51,643 nucleotides of DNA, from contig NZ_BMNT01000017.1 in NCBI RefSeq assembly GCF_014646695.1, forward strand, positions 35,941-87,583. Direction: 5' to 3'. How positions within the stretch are numbered: the first letter of the stretch is position 1; every line of letters begins with the position of its first letter. The position numbers were made by a program, and so were the translations under genes. Below the pieces are notes generated by a model that saw only the letters and a program-made list of their open reading frames with translations, did no database searches and had not been told where the DNA came from. Source of the stretch: Sphaerisporangium melleum. GTDB lineage: Bacteria; Actinomycetota; Actinomycetes; Streptosporangiales; Streptosporangiaceae. Below are positions 16,416-25,809 of the stretch, piece after piece.

Positions 16416-16622
16416 TCACTCGACGCGCAGGGACAGCGCGGCGTACTCCACTTTGTCGTCCTCGAGCAATGTGACCTGCTCGACCCCGGCGCTGAGCAGG
16501 CTCCGCCAGTTTTCTCCGAGCCATGACTCCGCATCGGCCTGACTCGGGAAGATCTCGCGCGGAAGCGGGCCATCCGAAACCTCGCCACCATTAGCGTTTT
16601 CATAACGCCAGCGCCAAGTCAT
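16416..16622 (-). CDS. Conserved small actinomycete protein, function unknown
   Basis: 68 residues, soluble and acidic. It opens MTWRWRYENANGG and contains FPSQADAESWLGENWRSLL and VEQVTLLEDDKVEY, a layout I recognise from small conserved hypothetical proteins of actinomycetes (Trp-rich N terminus, then an amphipathic helix and a beta-strand end). The ATG at 16622 is supported by AAGGAG 8 bases upstream. No motif suggests catalysis. It is divergent from cobU; the 303 bases between (16623-16925) show no other gene and no B12-riboswitch consensus. Confidence 0.82.
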   Translation of the reverse strand: MTWRWRYENANGGEVSDGPLPREIFPSQADAESWLGENWRSLLSAGVEQVTLLEDDKVEYAALSLRVE

Positions 16623-16925
16623 GCCATACGCTCCTTTTCGCGGGGTTTGCCCAAAGCCCTCACCAGGCTGTGCAGACCCTATCTCCTGGAGTCTGCCGCA
16701 GATCTTGCCGTGTGCGCGGCGGGACCGGCCAGAGGGCGGGGAGAGCCGCGAGGATTCGCGCGACCGCGCGACAGCCGAGATTGGAGAGCGACCGATGCCG
16801 CCCATGTTCCGTCCTCCGGTGACCGCCGGACCCGGAGCCACGACGGCGCCCGGCCCGGGTCTCCCCCTTTCCGCGGCGGGCCACGGCCGGCGGGGTGCCC
16901 GCCGCGACGGCGCAGTGACGGCATA

Positions 16926-18041
16926 GTGAAGGTCCTGCTCTCCGGCACCGCCGGTCCGTACGGCTGGCCCGAACCCGCCTGCGGCTGCGCCTCCTGCCGC
17001 CGCCTGTCCCCCGGCCACCGCCTGCCCACCGCCGTGGTGCTCGACGACGTCGTGCGCCTGGCCCCACCGGCGGACCTTCCCCTCGCCCCGCCCGCCGACA
17101 TGCCCAAGGGGTACCGGATGACGGTCACCCCCGACGGCTACGCGGTGAGCGGACCCGACCGCGGCCGGGTCCTGTACGCCGTCTCCTACGCCGCCTCCGC
17201 CGACGACCTGTCCGGGGCGCCGTCGCCGAGCTGGGCCGAGGACGCCTACGACCTGGTGCTCATCGACCTGCTCGACCGGCCCCAGCGCCTGGGCGACCTG
17301 CGGCGGCGCGGCCTGGTCACCGCGCGGACGCAGGTCGTGGCCATCCACCTGGACCACCGGCTGCCCTCCGAGGACGAGCTGCGCAGGCGGCTGTCGCTCT
17401 GGGGCGGCCAGATCGTGGACGACGGCACGATCATCGACACCCGCACTCCGGCCCCCGCACGCCCGCCCGCGCCGAAACGGGTGCTGGTGCTGGGCGGCGC
17501 GCGGTCCGGCAAGTCCGCCGAGGCCGAGATGCGGTTGATCACCGAGCCGGACGTCACCTATGTCGCCACCGGCCCGTCCGGCCGGGGGGACGACGAATGG
17601 CACGCCCGCGTCCGTGCCCACCAGCGACGGCGCCCGCCGTACTGGACGACCATCGAGACCACCGAACTGGAGTCGCTGCTGCGGTCCGAGAGCGGTCCGC
17701 TGCTGGTCGACGGCATCGGCACCTGGCTCGCCGCGGTCTTCGACGCGTGCGGCGCGTGGGACGATCCCGCCCACGACCGGCCGAGGGGCCGCAAACCAGG
17801 CCGGTTCGGCACGGCTCAGGACGCGGTCGCGGCTCGCTGCGACGACCTGGTGGCCGCCTGGCGGCAGGCCCGGGCGCAGGTGGTCGCGGTCAGCGACGAG
17901 GTCGGGCTCAGTGTGGTTCCGGCGACGGCCAGCGGGCGGGTGTTCCGCGACGCGCTCGGCCGGCTCAACCAGCGGCTGGCCGCCGAGTCGGAGGAGGCCG
18001 TCCTCGTCGTGGCCGGCCGTGTCGTCCCCCTCCCCATCTGA
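16926..18041 (+). CDS. cobU: Adenosylcobinamide kinase/guanylyltransferase CobU with extra N-terminal domain
   Basis: 371 residues. The C-terminal half (about 183-371) is CobU: P-loop GGARSGKS at 190-197, the guanylylated-histidine region HQRRRPPYWTTIE, LLVDGIGTWL, and SDEVGLSVVP. It phosphorylates adenosylcobinamide and then attaches GMP in late cobalamin assembly. The first about 180 residues are an extra domain opening LLSGTAGPYGWPEPACGCASC. This resembles the start of PhnP/PqqB-type metallo-beta-lactamase folds, but the metal-binding HxHxDH motif is not visible. The GTG at 16926 is the start that begins this strand; a longer upstream frame has no support. cobS lies 198 bases downstream; cobT is not here. 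Confidence 0.9.
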   Translation: MKVLLSGTAGPYGWPEPACGCASCRRLSPGHRLPTAVVLDDVVRLAPPADLPLAPPADMPKGYRMTVTPDGYAVSGPDRGRVLYAVSYAASADDLSGAPSPSWAEDAYDLVLIDLLDRPQRLGDLRRRGLVTARTQVVAIHLDHRLPSEDELRRRLSLWGGQIVDDGTIIDTRTPAPARPPAPKRVLVLGGARSGKSAEAEMRLITEPDVTYVATGPSGRGDDEWHARVRAHQRRRPPYWTTIETTELESLLRSESGPLLVDGIGTWLAAVFDACGAWDDPAHDRPRGRKPGRFGTAQDAVAARCDDLVAAWRQARAQVVAVSDEVGLSVVPATASGRVFRDALGRLNQRLAAESEEAVLVVAGRVVPLPI

Positions 18042-18239
18042 CCCTTCGGACCCGGCTCCCACCATCCCTTCGTTCCCTCCGATCCCCTCATGCCGATCCG
18101 CCCGCTCCTCGCCTTCCACAGACCGCTCCCGCGGCGTGCCCCGCCCTTCCTCCCCTCGCCGGCCGACCGCGTCCCCCAGTCGCGGCACGACCCGCGAACA
18201 GATCCCCGCTCGCCCCTCCCTTCCTGATCGGCCGCTGAT

Positions 18240-19022
18240 ATGTCCACTGCCATGCCTCCTCCGCCCGCCTCCGGCGGCCCGATGGCCGATGGGCTGCGCC
18301 TGGCCGCCGGCATGTTCACCGTCTGGCCGGCCGGTCTGCCTCGCACCGACCGGGTCACGGCCGGATGGGCGATGACCCTGGCGCCGCTGATCGGCCTGCC
18401 GCTCGGCCTGGCCGGGGCCGCCGTGATGGCCGTCGCCGGGCCGCTGGTGTCCCCGCTGCTCGCCGCGGCGCTCGCCCTCGGCACGCTCGCCGTGCTCACC
18501 CGGGGCCTGCACCTGGACGGACTGGCCGACCTGGCCGACGGGCTCGGCAGCGGCAAGCCCGCCGAGCAGGCGCTGGACATCATGAAGCGCTCGGACATCG
18601 GCCCGTTCGGCGTCATGACCCTGCTGTTCACCGTCCTGCTCCAGGCCGCCGCGGCGGCCGAGGCGGGGCCGGCGTCACTGGTGGTCGCCTGTGTCACCGG
18701 ACGGCTCGCCGTGACCTGGGCCTGCGTGGCGGGCGTGCCCACCGCGCGGCCGGAGGGCCTCGGCGCCATGGTCGCCGGGACGGTGCGGCCGATCGCGGCG
18801 ATCACGGCGACGGCGGCGACCGCCGCGGCAGCCCTGCTCCTCGGCCTGCCGCTCGGCCACCCGCTGATCTTCCCAATGGCCGTGGGGGCCGGGCTGTGCG
18901 CGGCCTGGGCGCTGCGCGCGCACGCCACCCGGCGGCTCGGCGGGATCACCGGCGACGTGCTGGGCGCGCTCGTCGAGACCGCCACCGCCGCCGCCCTGAT
19001 CGTGTGCGCCGCCGCCGCGTGA
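18240..19022 (+). CDS. cobS: Cobalamin synthase (adenosylcobinamide-GDP ribazoletransferase)
   Basis: 260-residue integral membrane enzyme joining adenosylcobinamide-GDP to alpha-ribazole (phosphate), the last step of the lower-loop assembly. Multiple hydrophobic helices (for example LAGAAVMAVAGPLVSPLLAAAL; split as LAGAAVMAVAG and PLVSPLLAAAL). The metal/substrate motif HLDGLADLADGLG and the following IMKRSDIGPFG are classic CobS signatures. Just before it lies a pyrimidine-rich 198-base gap after cobU with no gene. It uses the GDP product of CobU, so the two genes are functionally ordered. Confidence 0.95.
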   Translation: MSTAMPPPPASGGPMADGLRLAAGMFTVWPAGLPRTDRVTAGWAMTLAPLIGLPLGLAGAAVMAVAGPLVSPLLAAALALGTLAVLTRGLHLDGLADLADGLGSGKPAEQALDIMKRSDIGPFGVMTLLFTVLLQAAAAAEAGPASLVVACVTGRLAVTWACVAGVPTARPEGLGAMVAGTVRPIAAITATAATAAAALLLGLPLGHPLIFPMAVGAGLCAAWALRAHATRRLGGITGDVLGALVETATAAALIVCAAAA

Positions 19023-19112
19023 CCCGCGTGCCGCGTGCCGCCCGGTCCCGTCCCCGCGGGCGGGATCATTGGTAGGACGAACCCTCGTTTATGCGTACGC
19101 GGCAAGCAGGGC

Positions 19113-19118
19113 TAGCAT
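19113..19118 (+). promoter_or_regulatory. -10 box TAGCAT, leaderless start of pepA
   Basis: TAGCAT ends 8 bases before GTG 19127 and no Shine-Dalgarno is seen. An ATG at 19091 lies upstream of this box and would be outside the transcript, which supports the shorter protein. Confidence 0.6.
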
Positions 19119-19126
19119 CGGCACAC

Positions 19127-20629
19127 GTGACGACAGTGCGACTCAACGCCTCTGACTCGGGTTCGGTCGAGACCGACGCCCTCGTAGTCGGCATCAACAC
19201 CTCGCCCGACGGTCCCCTGCCCGCGCCCGGCGCGCAGGCCCTGGACTCCGCGATCACCGGTGGCCTGGCGCCCACACTGCGCGCGCTCGGGTTCTCCGGC
19301 AAGGCCGGTGAGATCGCCAAGTTCCCCTCCTTCGGCGCCGTACGGGCACCGGTGGTCGTCGCCGTCGGCCTCGGGGAGGCCCCCGCCACCGAGGGAGCCC
19401 ACGACCTCGAAGGCCTGCGCCGCGCCGCGGGCGCCGCCGCACGCGCCCTGGCCGGCACCTCGAGCGCGGCGTTCGCGCTTCCCACGGGCACGCCCGAGCA
19501 GCTCGAGGCCGTCGTGCTCGGCGCTCTGCTGGGCGCCTACGACTTCGCCCGCTACCGCACCGGCGGCGACCAGAAGGCCCCGCTGGACGAGATCGTCGTG
19601 CTGAGCGACGCCGCGGGCGCCGAGGAGACCGCGCACCACGCCGCGACGCTGGCCGAGTCGGTCACGCTCGTCCGTGACCTGGTCAACACCCCGCCGTCCG
19701 ACCTGTACCCCTCGCGGTTCGCCGAGATCGCCGAGGAGACCGCGGGCAAGGCCGGCCTGTCGGTGGAGATCCTGGACGAGGTGGCCCTCAAGGACGGCGG
19801 CTACGGCGGCATCGTCGGCGTCGGCCAGGGCTCGGTGAACCCGCCCCGGCTGGTGCGCCTGGGCTACACCCACCCGGAGGCCACCACCACGCTGGCGTAC
19901 GTGGGCAAGGGCATCACCTTCGACTCCGGCGGCCTGTCGCTCAAGCCGTCCGCCTCCATGGCCTGGATGAAGTCCGACATGGGCGGCGCGGGCGCGGTGT
20001 TCGGCGCGCTGCTCGCCATCGCCAAGCTGGGCCTGAAGGTCAACGCCGTGGGCTACCTGTGCCTGGCCGAGAACATGCCGAGCGGCACCGCCCAGCGTCC
20101 TTCGGACGTGCTGACCACCTACGCCGGCAAGACCGTCGAGGTGCTCGACACCGACGCCGAGGGCCGGCTCGTGCTCGTGGACGGCATCGCCCGCGCCGGG
20201 GAGGACTCCCCCGACATCATCGTGGACGTCGCCACGCTCACCGGCGGGCAGATCGTCGCGCTCGGCTGGCGCACCTGCGGTGTCATGGCCTCCGACGACG
20301 AGCTGCGCGAGGAGGTCGTCGAGGTCGCCACGGCACAGGGCGAGGCGGCCTGGGGCATGCCGCTGCCCGAAGACCTGCGCAAGGGCCTGGACTCCCCGAT
20401 CGCCGACATCGCCAACCTCAACCCCGAGCGCTCCGGCAGCATGCTCGCGGCCGGCATCTTCCTGCGCGAGTTCGTTCCCGAGGGCGTCCGCTGGGCGCAC
20501 CTGGACATCGCCGGGCCCGCTTTCAACAAGGACGCCCCCTACGGGTACATCCCGAAGGGCGGCACCGGGGTGATCACCCGCACCCTGGTCGCGCTCGCCG
20601 AGCGTCACCAGGGCGGCCGCGAGGCATGA
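19127..20629 (+). CDS. pepA: Leucyl aminopeptidase (M17)
   Basis: 500-residue cytosolic dimanganese/dizinc exopeptidase releasing N-terminal amino acids. The N-terminal regulatory domain (about 1-170) is followed by the catalytic domain. Key motifs: GKGITFDSGG, MKSDMGGAG (metal-binding Lys/Asp), NMPSGTAQRPSD, and the M17 signature NTDAEGRL-type, here DTDAEGRLVLVDG. The GTG start at 19127 gives the usual VTTVRLNASDS opening; an in-frame ATG 12 codons upstream precedes the probable -10 box and is rejected. PepA next to lpdA is conserved actinomycete order. It may also bind DNA in some bacteria, which is not testable here. Confidence 0.95.
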   Translation: MTTVRLNASDSGSVETDALVVGINTSPDGPLPAPGAQALDSAITGGLAPTLRALGFSGKAGEIAKFPSFGAVRAPVVVAVGLGEAPATEGAHDLEGLRRAAGAAARALAGTSSAAFALPTGTPEQLEAVVLGALLGAYDFARYRTGGDQKAPLDEIVVLSDAAGAEETAHHAATLAESVTLVRDLVNTPPSDLYPSRFAEIAEETAGKAGLSVEILDEVALKDGGYGGIVGVGQGSVNPPRLVRLGYTHPEATTTLAYVGKGITFDSGGLSLKPSASMAWMKSDMGGAGAVFGALLAIAKLGLKVNAVGYLCLAENMPSGTAQRPSDVLTTYAGKTVEVLDTDAEGRLVLVDGIARAGEDSPDIIVDVATLTGGQIVALGWRTCGVMASDDELREEVVEVATAQGEAAWGMPLPEDLRKGLDSPIADIANLNPERSGSMLAAGIFLREFVPEGVRWAHLDIAGPAFNKDAPYGYIPKGGTGVITRTLVALAERHQGGREA

Positions 20630-20794
20630 TGGGCGCAGGACGCGGGCGCCCGCGCCGCCGCCCGCCCGCGGGCGGCCAAGCGCGTCACGATTACGCGGGA
20701 CTAGTGAAAAGATGCTGTTGGGCAGGCCGGGCGCGCCGCGAGAGCGGGCAGGCCCCGGCCGTGAGGGCCCACCGATCCGACAAGGAGCTTTCCA

Positions 20795-22174
20795 GTGGCT
20801 GATGGCAGCGGCCCCTTCGACATCGTTGTCCTGGGTGGCGGCAGCGGCGGCTACGCCTGCGCCCTCCGGGCGGCCGAGCTGGGCAAGAGCGTCGCGCTGA
20901 TCGAGAAGGACAAGATCGGCGGCACCTGTCTGCACCGCGGGTGCATTCCCACCAAGGCGCTGCTGCACGCCGCCGAGGTGGCCGACGAGACCCGCGAGGC
21001 CACGAGCATCGGCATCAAGGCCCGCTTCGAGGGCGTCGAGATGAGCGGTGTCCACGCCTTCAAGGACAAGATCGTCAATCGTGCCTGGAAGGGCGTCCAG
21101 GGCCTGCTCAAGAGCAGGGGCGTCACGGTGATCGAGGGCGAGGGCCGGCTGGACGGCCCCACTCGCGTCGTCGTCGGCGGCCAGGTCGTCGAGGGCCGCA
21201 CCATCGTGCTGGCCACCGGGTCGGTCCCGAGGTCGCTGCCCGGCCTCGACATCGACGGCGAGCGGGTCATCACCAGCGACCACGCGCTCAAGCTCGACCG
21301 GGTGCCCTCCTCCGTCGTCGTGCTCGGCGGCGGGGTGATCGGCGTCGAGTTCGCCTCGGTCTGGAAGTCGTTCGGCGCCGAGGTGACCATCGTCGAGGCG
21401 CTGCCGCACCTGCTCCCTCTGGAGGAGGAGTCCAGCTCCAAGCTCCTCGAGCGCGCCTTCCGCCGCCGCGGCATCAAGTACGAGCTCGGCGTCCGCTTCG
21501 AGGGCGTCAAGACCACCGACACCGGCGTGGTCGTCACCCTGCAGGGCGGCAAGACCCTGGAGGCCGAGCTGCTGCTGGTGGCCGTGGGCCGCGGCGCCGT
21601 CAGCTCGGGCATGGGCTTCGAGGAGGCCGGCGTCGCCGTCGAGCGCGGCACCGTCGTGGTGAACGAGTTCTGCCAGACCAGCGTGCCGAACGTCTACGCG
21701 GTCGGCGACCTGATCCCGACCCTGCAGCTCGCGCACGCCGGCTTCGCCGAGGGCATCCTGGTCGCCGAGCACATCGCCGGGCTGAACCCCGTGCCGATCG
21801 ACTACGCGGGCGTGCCGCGCATCACCTACTCCGACCCCGAGGTCGCCTCGGTCGGCATCACCTCGGCCGTCGCCAAGGAGCGCGGCTACGAGATCACCGA
21901 GCTGGTCTACGACCTCGGCGGCAACCCCAAGAGCCAGATCCTCGGCACGCAGGGCGCCGTCAAGGTCATCGCACAGAAGGACGGCCCCGTGCTCGGGGTC
22001 CACATGGTCGGCAAGCGCATGGGCGAGCTCGTCACCGAGGGGCAGCTCATCTACAACTGGGAGGCGCTGCCCACAGAGGTGGCCCAGCTCATCCACGCGC
22101 ACCCGACGCAGTCCGAGGCGGTCGGCGAGGCGATGCTCGCCCTGGCCGGCAAGCCCCTGCACGTACACAACTGA
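20795..22174 (+). CDS. lpdA: Dihydrolipoyl dehydrogenase (E3)
   Basis: 459-residue FAD flavoprotein that reoxidises dihydrolipoamide on E2 proteins with NAD+. The FAD-binding GGGSGGYACALRAAELG region is at about 14-30. The redox-active cysteine pair GGTCLHRGC is at 45 and 50. The NAD-binding GGGVIGVEFASVWKSFG is in the middle, and the interface/C-terminal active-site His-Glu is in HAHPTQSE. It starts with GTG preceded by AAGGAG at 7 bases. sucB (E2) follows after 36 bases, so E3 and E2 are co-transcribed. The E1 component is not in the window. Confidence 0.97.
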   Translation: MADGSGPFDIVVLGGGSGGYACALRAAELGKSVALIEKDKIGGTCLHRGCIPTKALLHAAEVADETREATSIGIKARFEGVEMSGVHAFKDKIVNRAWKGVQGLLKSRGVTVIEGEGRLDGPTRVVVGGQVVEGRTIVLATGSVPRSLPGLDIDGERVITSDHALKLDRVPSSVVVLGGGVIGVEFASVWKSFGAEVTIVEALPHLLPLEEESSSKLLERAFRRRGIKYELGVRFEGVKTTDTGVVVTLQGGKTLEAELLLVAVGRGAVSSGMGFEEAGVAVERGTVVVNEFCQTSVPNVYAVGDLIPTLQLAHAGFAEGILVAEHIAGLNPVPIDYAGVPRITYSDPEVASVGITSAVAKERGYEITELVYDLGGNPKSQILGTQGAVKVIAQKDGPVLGVHMVGKRMGELVTEGQLIYNWEALPTEVAQLIHAHPTQSEAVGEAMLALAGKPLHVHN

Positions 22175-22210
22175 GAGCCCTCACCAGGAAACGCGAGAGA
22201 AGACGACACC

Positions 22211-23659
22211 ATGCCGGTTTCCGTAACCATGCCCCAGCTCGGCGAGAGCGTGACCGAGGGCACCGTCACCCGATGGCTGAAGAAGGAAGGGGACCACGTC
22301 GAGACCGACGAGCCGTTGCTCGAAGTCTCCACCGACAAGGTCGACACCGAGATCCCCTCGCCGTCCTCGGGCGTGCTGACCAAGATCGTGGTCGCGGAGG
22401 ACGAGACCGTCGAGGTCGGCGCCGAACTCGCCATCATCGACCAGAACGGCGCCGCCGGAGCGCCGGCCGCTCCGGCCCAGGCCGAGCAGCCGCAGGCCCA
22501 GCCCGAGCCGGAGCCGCAGCCCGAGCCCGAGCCCGAACCGGTCAAGGCCCCCGAGCCCGCCCCGGCACCGGCGCCGGTCTCCTCGATCCCGCAGCCGCCC
22601 GCGCCGCAGCAGCCCGCGCCCCCGGCTCCGCGCCCGCAGGTCCCGCAGCAGGCTCCGGCTCCGGCTCCGGCCGCCGCGCCCTCCGGCGAGAGCCCGTACG
22701 TCACTCCGCTGGTGCGCAAACTCGCCACCGAGCACGGTGTCGACCTCGACTCGCTGACCGGCACCGGTGTCGGCGGCCGCATCCGCAAGCAGGACGTCCT
22801 CGAGGCCGCGCGGGTGCAGCGTGAGCAGGCCGCCCAGGCCGCACAGGCGCAGCCGGCCCCGGCTCCGGCCGCCGCCCCGCAGGCCGCCGCCCCGGCTCCG
22901 GCCGCGGCGCCCGAGCCGGTGCAGGTGGACACCACGCTGCGCGGACGCACCGAGAAGATGTCGCGGCTGCGGCAGACCATCGCCAAGCGCATGGTCGAGT
23001 CGCTGCAGACCGCCGCGCAGCTCACCACGGTCGTCGAGGTCGACGTCACCAAGATCTCGCGGCTGCGCGACCAGGTGAAGGCCGACTTCCAGCGCCGTGA
23101 GGGCGTGAAGCTCACCTTCACCCCGTTCTTCGCGCTGGCCGCGGTGGAGGCGCTCAAGCAGCACCCCAAGCTCAACGCGACGATCAACAACGAGACCAGC
23201 GAGGTCACCTACTACGACGCCGAGCACCTCGGCATCGCGGTGGACACCGAGCGGGGCCTGCTCGCCGCGGTGGTGCACAACGCGGGTGACCTCAACCTCG
23301 CCGGCCTCGCCCGTAAGATCACCGACCTGGCCGAGCGCACCCGCACCAACAAGGTCACCCCGGACGAGATCACCGGCGGCACGTTCACGCTGACCAACAC
23401 CGGCAGCCGTGGCGCGCTGTTCGACACGCCGATTCTCAACCAGCCGCAGGTCGGCATGCTCGGCACCGGCTCGGTCGTCAAGCGGCCGGTCGTCCTGGAC
23501 ACGCCCGAGGGCGAGGTCATCGCGGTCCGCTCGATGGTGTACCTCGCGCTGACCTACGACCACCGCCTGGTGGACGGCGCGGACGCCGCCCGCTTCCTGA
23601 CGACGATCAAGCGTCGTCTTGAGGAAGGCCGCTTCGAGAACCAGATCGGCCTCGCCTGA
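22211..23659 (+). CDS. sucB: 2-oxoglutarate dehydrogenase-type E2 (dihydrolipoyllysine succinyltransferase)
   Basis: 482 residues. One lipoyl domain (about 2-78) with the modified lysine K43 in [10 protein letters not shown] Pro/Glu/Gln/Ala-rich hinge (80-160) contains tandem PEPEP. The E3/E1-binding domain follows ([18 protein letters not shown] ... [14 protein letters not shown]). A second Ala/Pro linker leads to the catalytic acyltransferase domain, ending with TYDHRLVDG, whose His and Asp are catalytic. Succinyl type is inferred from GESVTEG and [16 protein letters not shown]. Only one lipoyl domain is present; many actinomycete relatives carry two or three. Its lipoyl group is made by LipB and LipA encoded 2-4 kb downstream. 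Confidence 0.93.
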   Translation: MPVSVTMPQLGESVTEGTVTRWLKKEGDHVETDEPLLEVSTDKVDTEIPSPSSGVLTKIVVAEDETVEVGAELAIIDQNGAAGAPAAPAQAEQPQAQPEPEPQPEPEPEPVKAPEPAPAPAPVSSIPQPPAPQQPAPPAPRPQVPQQAPAPAPAAAPSGESPYVTPLVRKLATEHGVDLDSLTGTGVGGRIRKQDVLEAARVQREQAAQAAQAQPAPAPAAAPQAAAPAPAAAPEPVQVDTTLRGRTEKMSRLRQTIAKRMVESLQTAAQLTTVVEVDVTKISRLRDQVKADFQRREGVKLTFTPFFALAAVEALKQHPKLNATINNETSEVTYYDAEHLGIAVDTERGLLAAVVHNAGDLNLAGLARKITDLAERTRTNKVTPDEITGGTFTLTNTGSRGALFDTPILNQPQVGMLGTGSVVKRPVVLDTPEGEVIAVRSMVYLALTYDHRLVDGADAARFLTTIKRRLEEGRFENQIGLA

Positions 23660-23722
23660 CCGATCCGTCCGGCCCACGCCCGGCGGCCACGACCGGCCGC
23701 CGAGCAGGGCCGCGGGCACCTT

Positions 23723-23759
23723 CGAAGGGCCCTGGCGCCGCGCGCGCCAGGGCCCTTCG
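23723..23759 (+). terminator. Stem-loop terminator after lpdA-sucB
   Basis: A perfect 16-bp stem (23723-23738 / 23744-23759, CGAAGGGCCCTGGCGC and its complement) with a 5-nt loop lies 64 bases after the sucB stop and before the promoter of the next gene. Confidence 0.88.
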
Positions 23760-23817
23760 CACGGGCCTGACACGCGTGGGAGGTGCGGGCTGCCACGCCC
23801 GGAGCGGGCCGCCGACG

Positions 23818-23823
23818 TAGGGT
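23818..23823 (+). promoter_or_regulatory. -10 box TAGGGT, leaderless start of SDR gene
   Basis: TAGGGT ends 6 bases before ATG 23830, right behind the sucB terminator. No Shine-Dalgarno. Confidence 0.55.
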
Positions 23824-23829
23824 GATCAC

Positions 23830-24786
23830 ATGGCAGTCGTGATCACCGGATCGTCCGGGCTTCTCGGTTCGGCTCTGGTCCGTGCCCTGCGTGCAGATGG
23901 ACGCACCGTCGTCCGGCTGGTCCGCCGCACGCCCGCCGCGCCGGACGAGGCGTTCTGGGACCCGCGCGAGGGCATCCTCGCCCCCTCGGTGCTGGAAGGT
24001 GCCGAGGCCGTCGTCCATCTGGCCGGGGCGGGCATCGCCGACCGCCGGTGGACACCGGAGTACCGCCGCGAGCTGCTGAACAGCCGGGTCGAGGGCACGC
24101 GCACCCTGGCCACCACGATCGCGAGGCTGGAACGCGCGCCGGCCGTCTGGCTCAGCGGGTCCGCGATCGGCGTCTACGGCGACACCGGTGAGCATCCGGT
24201 CGAGGAGTCCTGGGAGCCGCCCCGCTCGTGGGTGAGCGCCGCCTCCGGTGCGGGCTCGGGCGAGGCCGGCGGACGCGGGGTCCGCGGGCAGTGGCTCGCC
24301 GAGTTGGTGCTGGCCTGGGAGGCCGAGACCGAGCCCGCCGAGCGTGCGGGTGTGCGGGTGGCGCACCTGCGCACCGGGCACGTCCTCACCGCCGAGGGCG
24401 GCTTCCTCGGCAAGATGCTGCCCGTCTTCCGGCTCGGCCTCGGCGCGCCGCTGGGCTCGGGCCGCCAGTTCATCTCGTGGATCGCCATCGACGACTGGAT
24501 CGGCGCGATCCGCCACATCCTGGCCGAGCCCCAGGTGTCCGGGCCGGTGAATCTCACCGCGCCCACCCCGGTGACCAACGCCGACTTCACCCGATCTCTC
24601 GGCCGCGCCCTGCACCGGCCGACCCTGCCGGTGCCGGTTCCGGCCTTCGCGCTGCGGGCCGCCCTGGGCGAGCTGGCCGACGAGGGCGTGCTGATCGGCC
24701 AGCGGGTGCTCCCCCGCCGCCTGCTCGAGATGGGGTACCGGTTCAGGTATCCGCGTCTCGACGACGCGCTGGCCGCCATAGTCTAG
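23830..24786 (+). CDS. TIGR01777-type SDR/epimerase-like oxidoreductase
   Basis: 318 residues. An extended short-chain dehydrogenase with the NAD(P)-binding start VVITGSSGLLGSALVRAL. The family signature for YfcH/TIGR01777 proteins is present: HLAGAGIADRRWTPEYRREL (in order HLAGAGIADRRW, TPEYRREL), then SGSAIGVYGDTGE, and LRTGHVL. A DUF1731-like C terminus includes LPVPAFALRAALGELADE and VLPRRLLEMGYRFRYP. No substrate is known for this group; some relatives act with cell division or DNA repair regulators. A Ser/Gly/Arg insert (about 138-155) sits where many homologues are shorter. Leaderless start likely. Confidence 0.9.
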   Translation: MAVVITGSSGLLGSALVRALRADGRTVVRLVRRTPAAPDEAFWDPREGILAPSVLEGAEAVVHLAGAGIADRRWTPEYRRELLNSRVEGTRTLATTIARLERAPAVWLSGSAIGVYGDTGEHPVEESWEPPRSWVSAASGAGSGEAGGRGVRGQWLAELVLAWEAETEPAERAGVRVAHLRTGHVLTAEGGFLGKMLPVFRLGLGAPLGSGRQFISWIAIDDWIGAIRHILAEPQVSGPVNLTAPTPVTNADFTRSLGRALHRPTLPVPVPAFALRAALGELADEGVLIGQRVLPRRLLEMGYRFRYPRLDDALAAIV

Positions 24787-24897
24787 GGTGCCGGTCAAGG
24801 CGTGACCGGGAGGGCGGCCTCGTCCCGCTCCTCGCGCCCCCGGCTTCGCCCTCCGGCGGCAGGGCCCGCGCCCTCCCCGACAGCAGCAGGAGAGATC

Positions 24898-25632
24898 ATG
24901 AGCAGGCTCGGCCAGTCCCACATCCTCGCCATCGGCGGCGGTTCGTTCGTCGCGACGCCGCGTTTCGGCATGGAGCCCTCCGGCCTGCTGCGGTACGCGC
25001 TCGACCTGACCGGCCAGGACCGCCCCAAGCTCGGCCTGCTCGCCACGGCGGTCGGCGACGACTCCTCCTGGCTGCTGAAGATGTACTCCGCGTTCCGCAC
25101 CTGGGACGTGGAGGTCAGCCATCTCGCGCTCTTCCCGATGCCGACGGTCGAGAGCCCGCGTGACTGGCTGCTGGAGCAGGACGTCATCTACGTCAGCGGC
25201 GGCAGCGTCGCCAACCTGGCCGCCCTGTGGCGGTTGCACGGGCTGGACGAGGCGATGGAGGAGGCCTGGCAGGCCGGGGTTGTGCTGTCGGGCCAGAGCG
25301 CCGGGGCGCTGTGCTGGCACGTGGGCGGCAACACCGACTCCTTCGGCCCGATCCTGCGCCCGTGGGCCGAGGGTCTCGGCCTGCTGCCCTTCTCCTGCGG
25401 GGTCCACTACAACTCCGACCCGCAGCGCCGCGCGTTGCTGCACGAGTCGGTCGCCTCGGGTGAGCTGCCCGACGGCTACGCCGCCGACGAGGGCGTGGGA
25501 CTGCACTACGTCGGGCGGGAGTTCATCCAGGCCGTCACCGTGGACCCCGAGGGGTACGCCTACCGCGTCGAGCGCGACGGCGACGGCGGGGTCAAGGAGG
25601 TCCGCATCGAGCCCCGCCTGCTCACCGGCTGA
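24898..25632 (+). CDS. Peptidase E-type (S51) serine peptidase
   Basis: 244 residues. S51 family members hydrolyse Asp-X dipeptides (dipeptidase E) or related substrates. The nucleophilic serine is in VLSGQSAGALCWH; the surrounding Gly-Gly segment YVSGGSVANLAALWR and CGVHYNSDPQRR are typical. The ATG at 24898 follows AGGAGAG closely; a longer in-frame extension upstream is not supported. No signal peptide, so cytosolic. Placement between the SDR protein and lipB shows no clear functional link. Confidence 0.92.
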   Translation: MSRLGQSHILAIGGGSFVATPRFGMEPSGLLRYALDLTGQDRPKLGLLATAVGDDSSWLLKMYSAFRTWDVEVSHLALFPMPTVESPRDWLLEQDVIYVSGGSVANLAALWRLHGLDEAMEEAWQAGVVLSGQSAGALCWHVGGNTDSFGPILRPWAEGLGLLPFSCGVHYNSDPQRRALLHESVASGELPDGYAADEGVGLHYVGREFIQAVTVDPEGYAYRVERDGDGGVKEVRIEPRLLTG

Positions 25633-25797
25633 CCCTTCTCCCGCCCTGCCGGCCAGGCCTCGTTCGAGCGCGTGCGGCGGCTCGGGCCTTCCCCGCGGCG
25701 GCGGACGCGCGCGGCGCCCGCCGCCCGCCGCGCAAGCCGGTGCGTTCACGTCGGGGCCATCGGCCGGGCTTGCGCCGCCTGGCGCTCGACCTGGCGT

Positions 25798-25803
25798 TAG
25801 GCT
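25798..25803 (+). promoter_or_regulatory. -10 box TAGGCT, leaderless start of lipB
   Basis: TAGGCT ends 6 bases before GTG 25810. No ribosome-binding site precedes the start. Confidence 0.65.
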
Positions 25804-25809
25804 TGCCCC

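Noticed and set aside
16623-16925. Cobalamin riboswitch before cobU
   Set aside because: The conserved B12-box and core consensus blocks of the cobalamin riboswitch were not found by eye.
19112-22168. Very long open frame on the minus strand opposite pepA and lpdA
   Set aside because: It lies antisense to two well-identified genes; its protein is Gly/Asp/His/Val-biased with no motif. Long antisense frames are expected in about 70 percent GC DNA. The same applies to 23554-27447 and 47824-50655 on the minus strand.
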